This document shows positions 61,020-64,000 of a stretch of 64,000 bases of DNA, piece after piece. A program made the position numbers and the translations under genes. Positions within the stretch are counted from its first letter, which is position 1. Every line of letters begins with the position of its first letter. Origin of the DNA: Mycetocola reblochoni REB411 (GTDB lineage: Bacteria > Actinomycetota > Actinomycetes > Actinomycetales > Microbacteriaceae); assembly GCF_900163835.1 (NCBI RefSeq), contig NZ_FUKR01000048.1:16651-80650 (forward strand). Reading direction: 5' to 3'. Below the pieces are notes generated by a model. The model made no database searches. It saw nothing but the letters and a program-made list of their open reading frames with translations, and had not been told where the DNA came from.

Positions 61020-62346
61020 CCCGATCAGCTTTGCGACACCCCGCGATCACGGTTCATTGGGTCCCGTTCCCCAACGGTGCATCGTTGTGAAGAACTGGTC
61101 GTCGGCGACCGGACGCGCCGTCATCGTCGTATCGATCAGGCCGACTGCGCGGTCGCCTCAGTCGACGCCGCGCCGCGGGAAGAACCAGGTACGCGGCTCG
61201 CGTTTACGCGCTCATATCGCTGACAGGAGCAGCAGGGCTCGCCCCGGACCGCACCACCGTCAGCCGAAGATAGCTGCCCCACACGATCAGGGTCTGGACT
61301 CTGTTGCCCAAGGTTGCGGGGGATGGGGGTGTTCGCACTGGCTCCTCTGTCCGTCGGTTGTCGCGACGCCGCACCCTGAAGATCCGGAACGGAGTCGCCG
61401 GGATGGGCATCGGCAACGACCTCAGCCGCGAGCCTTAACTCATCGCTCGGCTCCAGATTCAGGTCAATGCCTCGACCGCGCATCAACCCGGCCGAGGTGG
61501 CCCAGTTCGCTGCGCGTCTCGTTCACGTCCGGAGCAACTTCTCACCCACCGCGAACTGCTCGTCTCCGCCGAACACTCGCGTGTGTCAGGTCCCGCGACC
61601 AGCGACGCTGGCGGTACCGGAGTGACATGACGCACACCACGTCCACTCAGGGCACGATGTGGCACGCCTCGTCATGATCCACTTGCGGGTCACGACCGCG
61701 GGCAGTCTCCTCGCGAGCACGCATGGGATTGCGTGGAGCACGGGGCAGTCAGCCGTTCAGCGTCGACGCCACGGCGCAGCAGCGAGGACCTCCCCAAATC
61801 ACGGCACAGGATCCCAACGAGCAGAACGGGCGTCGATACGAGTGCCCTTGAGCACCCAGAAATACGGTCCCACGAGACCCGGGCTCCATCACCCCGTGAT
61901 ATCCATGACGGACGCCACTTGTGCACTCCGGCCCGGCCCGGCCCGGCGAGCGTCCCCCGATGATCCAGTTGCACCTAGCAACCCCTGTGTAGCTGCACTC
62001 GTGGTGCACTATCGGGCCAACTGCCGGACAACTTCTTCGCAGTGATCGAGCACATGATCCGCTGAGCCAGGACGTCGGAATGCCGGAACGCCGGACGCTC
62101 GCCGGTCCATCACGTGTTCACTCGACCGATAGCCACGTCTATGGCGCCGACCCATGTAGCTTCGTCGCGCTCTCCGCTTGGCTCACCGGCGCGCAGGGGA
62201 GAGGGAGAGGGAAAGGGTCCGCCGGTCGCAACGCCCGCTACCGCCAAATCACTGCACAAAGAGCCCGCCGGCACCGGCGCGGCACCGACCGCACGGACCC
62301 CATAGCCGCCTCATTGACCGCGCCGCGCTGCTGGGCGTAACTCGTG

Positions 62347-62360
62347 GTTTCACGTGAAAC
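62347..62360. promoter_or_regulatory. parS site
   Basis: GTTTCACGTGAAAC, perfect palindrome in non-coding DNA. Confidence 0.95.
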
Positions 62361-62895
62361 GTCGACTCCGCCAAGAAGTCGACGCGCAGCACGTCCGCAC
62401 ACGGCGACCGTCAACCGGCAGCAGGCGGAGCGTCCGTCGGTCCCTGAACTTCACACCGCGGCAAGCGTGAGCATCCCTGCCGCCGACGTGGCACATACGA
62501 CACAGGCACGTGGAAGCGTTGTCGCCCTGGGTTCCAGCCGAGCCTCGCCCGTTGAGATGATGCCGTCGAGGAACCCACACGTGACACGTTCACACAGTTC
62601 TGGATGTGCACGTGGGAGCTCCACCAAAGCGCGGCGTCAGACGAATCAACCGACACGGCGACGCCAAGCGCGAAGAGAGGCGACTCAATCAATGCCATAT
62701 CAACGGGGAGGAGAAGCGAAACACCCCCAGACAGCCCGCGAACCAGTCTGCTCGCTCGTTGGTCAGCTAACCGCGCCATCGCGGCACCACAGAGTTCCCA
62801 CCCCTGCCGCGCTCCGATCGACTCGGGCTCGCGGGGCGCCATAACGATAGCCAAGAGGAGCGGGTCGACGACGGGTCAGTAACACCGACTCTCGC

Positions 62896-62909
62896 GTTTC
62901 ACGTGAAAC
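62896..62909. promoter_or_regulatory. parS site
   Basis: GTTTCACGTGAAAC, perfect palindrome 18 bases after the rsmG stop. Flanking bases extend the symmetry (CGCGTTTC...GAAACGCG). Confidence 0.95.
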
Positions 62910-62926
62910 GCGAACCGCCGATCTTC

Positions 62927-63568
62927 CTATGCGGAGCGAACGCACCCACGCACGACGCGAGTGGTCTCTTCGACGACTCCCTCGCCCAGCACCTCAACGC
63001 GCAAATCAGTGACCTTTAGCTTGCGAGCGACTTTCTCCGCGGCGACGATCTCCTTCGCCGCATTCGCACCCTTCATGAGCACGAGTTCGCCGCCATCACG
63101 GAGCAACGGAGCGGTCAATGGGAGCAACTTCGACAAGGCGCTGACGGCACGAGCCGTCACCTGATCAAGATCGTCGATACCGTCCATGTCCTCAGCACGA
63201 CCGCGCAGAACAGTGACGTTGTCCAATCCAAGAAGACGTTGCTGAGAAAGCAACCAGTCAACCCGTCGCTCCATCGGCTCGATCAAGAAAAACTCGACGT
63301 CTGGCCTGGCGATAGCAAGAACCAATCCCGGAAGACCGGCACCCGTTCCCACATCACCGACACGGGCACCGGTGACCAAAAGAGGAGCCACAAGCACTGA
63401 ATTAAGAATGTGCCGCGTCCACAGGCGAGGGAGCTCCAACGGACCGATGAGCCCCAGCTCCTCGCCATGCTGTGCCAACTGATGAGTGAATGTGCGTGCC
63501 GGCTCGATCTGCTCAGCAAAGAGCGATTCCGCGATTGCAGGCTCGGTTTCCAGGGAGTCGAGAGACAT
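62927..63568 (-). CDS. rsmG: 16S rRNA (guanine-N7) methyltransferase RsmG (GidB)
   Basis: Methylates G527 of 16S rRNA; loss gives low-level streptomycin resistance in many bacteria. The protein has 213 residues. The SAM site is GDVGTGAGLPGL (71-82). RLWTRHILNS, FFLIEPMERRVDWL and TARAVSALSKLLP are typical. The start ATG lacks a clear ribosome binding site. GC is lower than in the left part of the window. It is followed downstream by a parS site rather than directly by parA. Confidence 0.95.
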   Translation of the reverse strand: MSLDSLETEPAIAESLFAEQIEPARTFTHQLAQHGEELGLIGPLELPRLWTRHILNSVLVAPLLVTGARVGDVGTGAGLPGLVLAIARPDVEFFLIEPMERRVDWLLSQQRLLGLDNVTVLRGRAEDMDGIDDLDQVTARAVSALSKLLPLTAPLLRDGGELVLMKGANAAKEIVAAEKVARKLKVTDLRVEVLGEGVVEETTRVVRGCVRSA

Positions 63569-64000
63569 ACATCAATCATCCCAGGTCTCAACCCGAGATC
63601 TGAACCGAACCGTCGCGCGATCCGTGGCCAGGGAGGACCTGGCAGCATCGATCGGGCCCTGTCCGACCACCAGCACGGTGCATCTCACCCATCACAACGA
63701 AGCACAGCGGCAAAAAGCAGAAAAAGCCCAGATCATCGATCTATTACCTACGTGCCCACAACCCAGGAGATGCCGTTGCGAGCCCCGTACCCCATCAGCG
63801 TCGCGAGCTCGGGCCCGCCGGTTCGATGGCGGGCGTTCCAGACGCCACTGGGCACACGGGCAGGGACGTCGCATCCGACGCCAAGCGTCGCCGGGAGAAG
63901 CATTGCGGTTGGCGCGACACAGCATCGTCCATCACCCGCGGCGCCCGGTGACGTCCCGTGGAGTGGTGGAGATTCCGATCGGGTTGTCTGCGTCGTAGAC
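63569..64000. other. Region upstream of rsmG without a recognised gene
   Basis: The usual neighbour here is the R3H/KH protein (jag), but no frame matches it. On the minus strand a frame is open from the window edge to a stop at 63932 (last 22 residues, ending PRDVTGRRG); it could be the tail of a gene outside the window. Nothing else is supported. Confidence 0.5.

Larger units (their letters stand above)
60990..62926. other. Gene-less region between parA and rsmG
   Basis: About 1.9 kb without a recognisable gene on either strand. Several open frames exist but all have mixed composition and no family motif. GC is visibly lower than the first 58 kb. It includes two perfect parS sites (62347, 62896). 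The rsmG-parA gap in related actinobacteria is usually short, so this may be decayed genes or a centromere-like spacer. Confidence 0.65.

Noticed and set aside
61057..62045. Two plus-strand ORFs of 206 and 128 residues in the parA-rsmG gap
   Set aside because: Mixed, low-complexity composition, no motif, no ribosome binding site. They look like chance open frames.
62344..62854. Overlapping ORFs on both strands near the second parS
   Set aside because: Both frames are open over the same DNA with no recognisable domain; one begins inside the parS palindrome.

Overview
The window is high-GC, gene-dense actinobacterial chromosome, most like the order Micrococcales. The evidence is strongly G/C-ending codons, frequent GTG starts, TANNNT -10 hexamers placed 6-7 bases before start codons (leaderless genes), and two conserved actinobacterial clusters: rpsF-ssb-rpsR-rplI-dnaB, and DUF6049-murJ-trxB-trxA-aminotransferase-Ddl-parB-parA-rsmG. 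I cannot name the genus. The right end is close to oriC: parAB, rsmG and three perfect parS sites are here, but dnaA/dnaN/rpmH are not. GC looks lower toward that end.

Layout. 1-2.2 kb: tail of an iron-siderophore ABC importer (permease, ATPase) and a small unknown protein. 2.2-8.8 kb (minus): fatty-acyl-CoA ligase, then hisC-like aminotransferase and a 2-oxoacid dehydrogenase E1alpha-E1beta-E2 set. 8.8-13.9 kb: membrane proteins, an alpha/beta hydrolase with a small partner, LMW tyrosine phosphatase, purB. 14-18 kb (minus): dnaB, an 0.8-kb non-coding stretch with DnaA-box-like sites, rplI-rpsR-ssb-rpsF. 18-24.5 kb: DUF4190 protein, GNAT/TetR pair with two tandem operators, lipoprotein, orphan sugar-binding protein, M20 amidohydrolase, aldo/keto reductase. 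24.6-31.9 kb: AI-2E family transporter, a glucose-6-phosphate dehydrogenase homologue that has lost its active-site residues, CCA-adding enzyme, glutathione peroxidase, HAD phosphatase, LytR-CpsA-Psr protein. 32-37.7 kb: M18 aminopeptidase, LAXTG surface protein, Lrp/azlCD, zinc peptidase. 37.7-41.5 kb: DNA glycosylase and a TPP-riboswitch-controlled thiM-thiE-thiD/tenA operon. 41.6-49.3 kb: CYTH protein, J-domain/NERD-like protein, RecQ-phosphoribosyltransferase fusion, VOC/MerR-TipAS pair with its own 19-bp-spacer promoter, methyltransferase. 49.4-64 kb: the origin-proximal cell-wall, redox and segregation cluster.

How genes work together. The E1/E2 genes with the aminotransferase and acyl-CoA ligase suggest branched-chain keto-acid oxidation feeding acyl-CoA pools. 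thiM-thiE-thiD/tenA is a thiamine salvage unit under TPP control. trxB-trxA carry a SigR/SigH-type promoter, so they are probably induced by disulfide stress. parA, parB and nearby parS sites form the chromosome-partition centre. No tRNA, rRNA, CRISPR array, prophage or intact insertion sequence was recognised. The most unusual items are the inactive-looking G6PDH homologue, the J-domain/NERD-like protein without its nuclease residues, the DnaA-box-like cluster upstream of dnaB, and the ~1.9-kb gene-less stretch between parA and rsmG.
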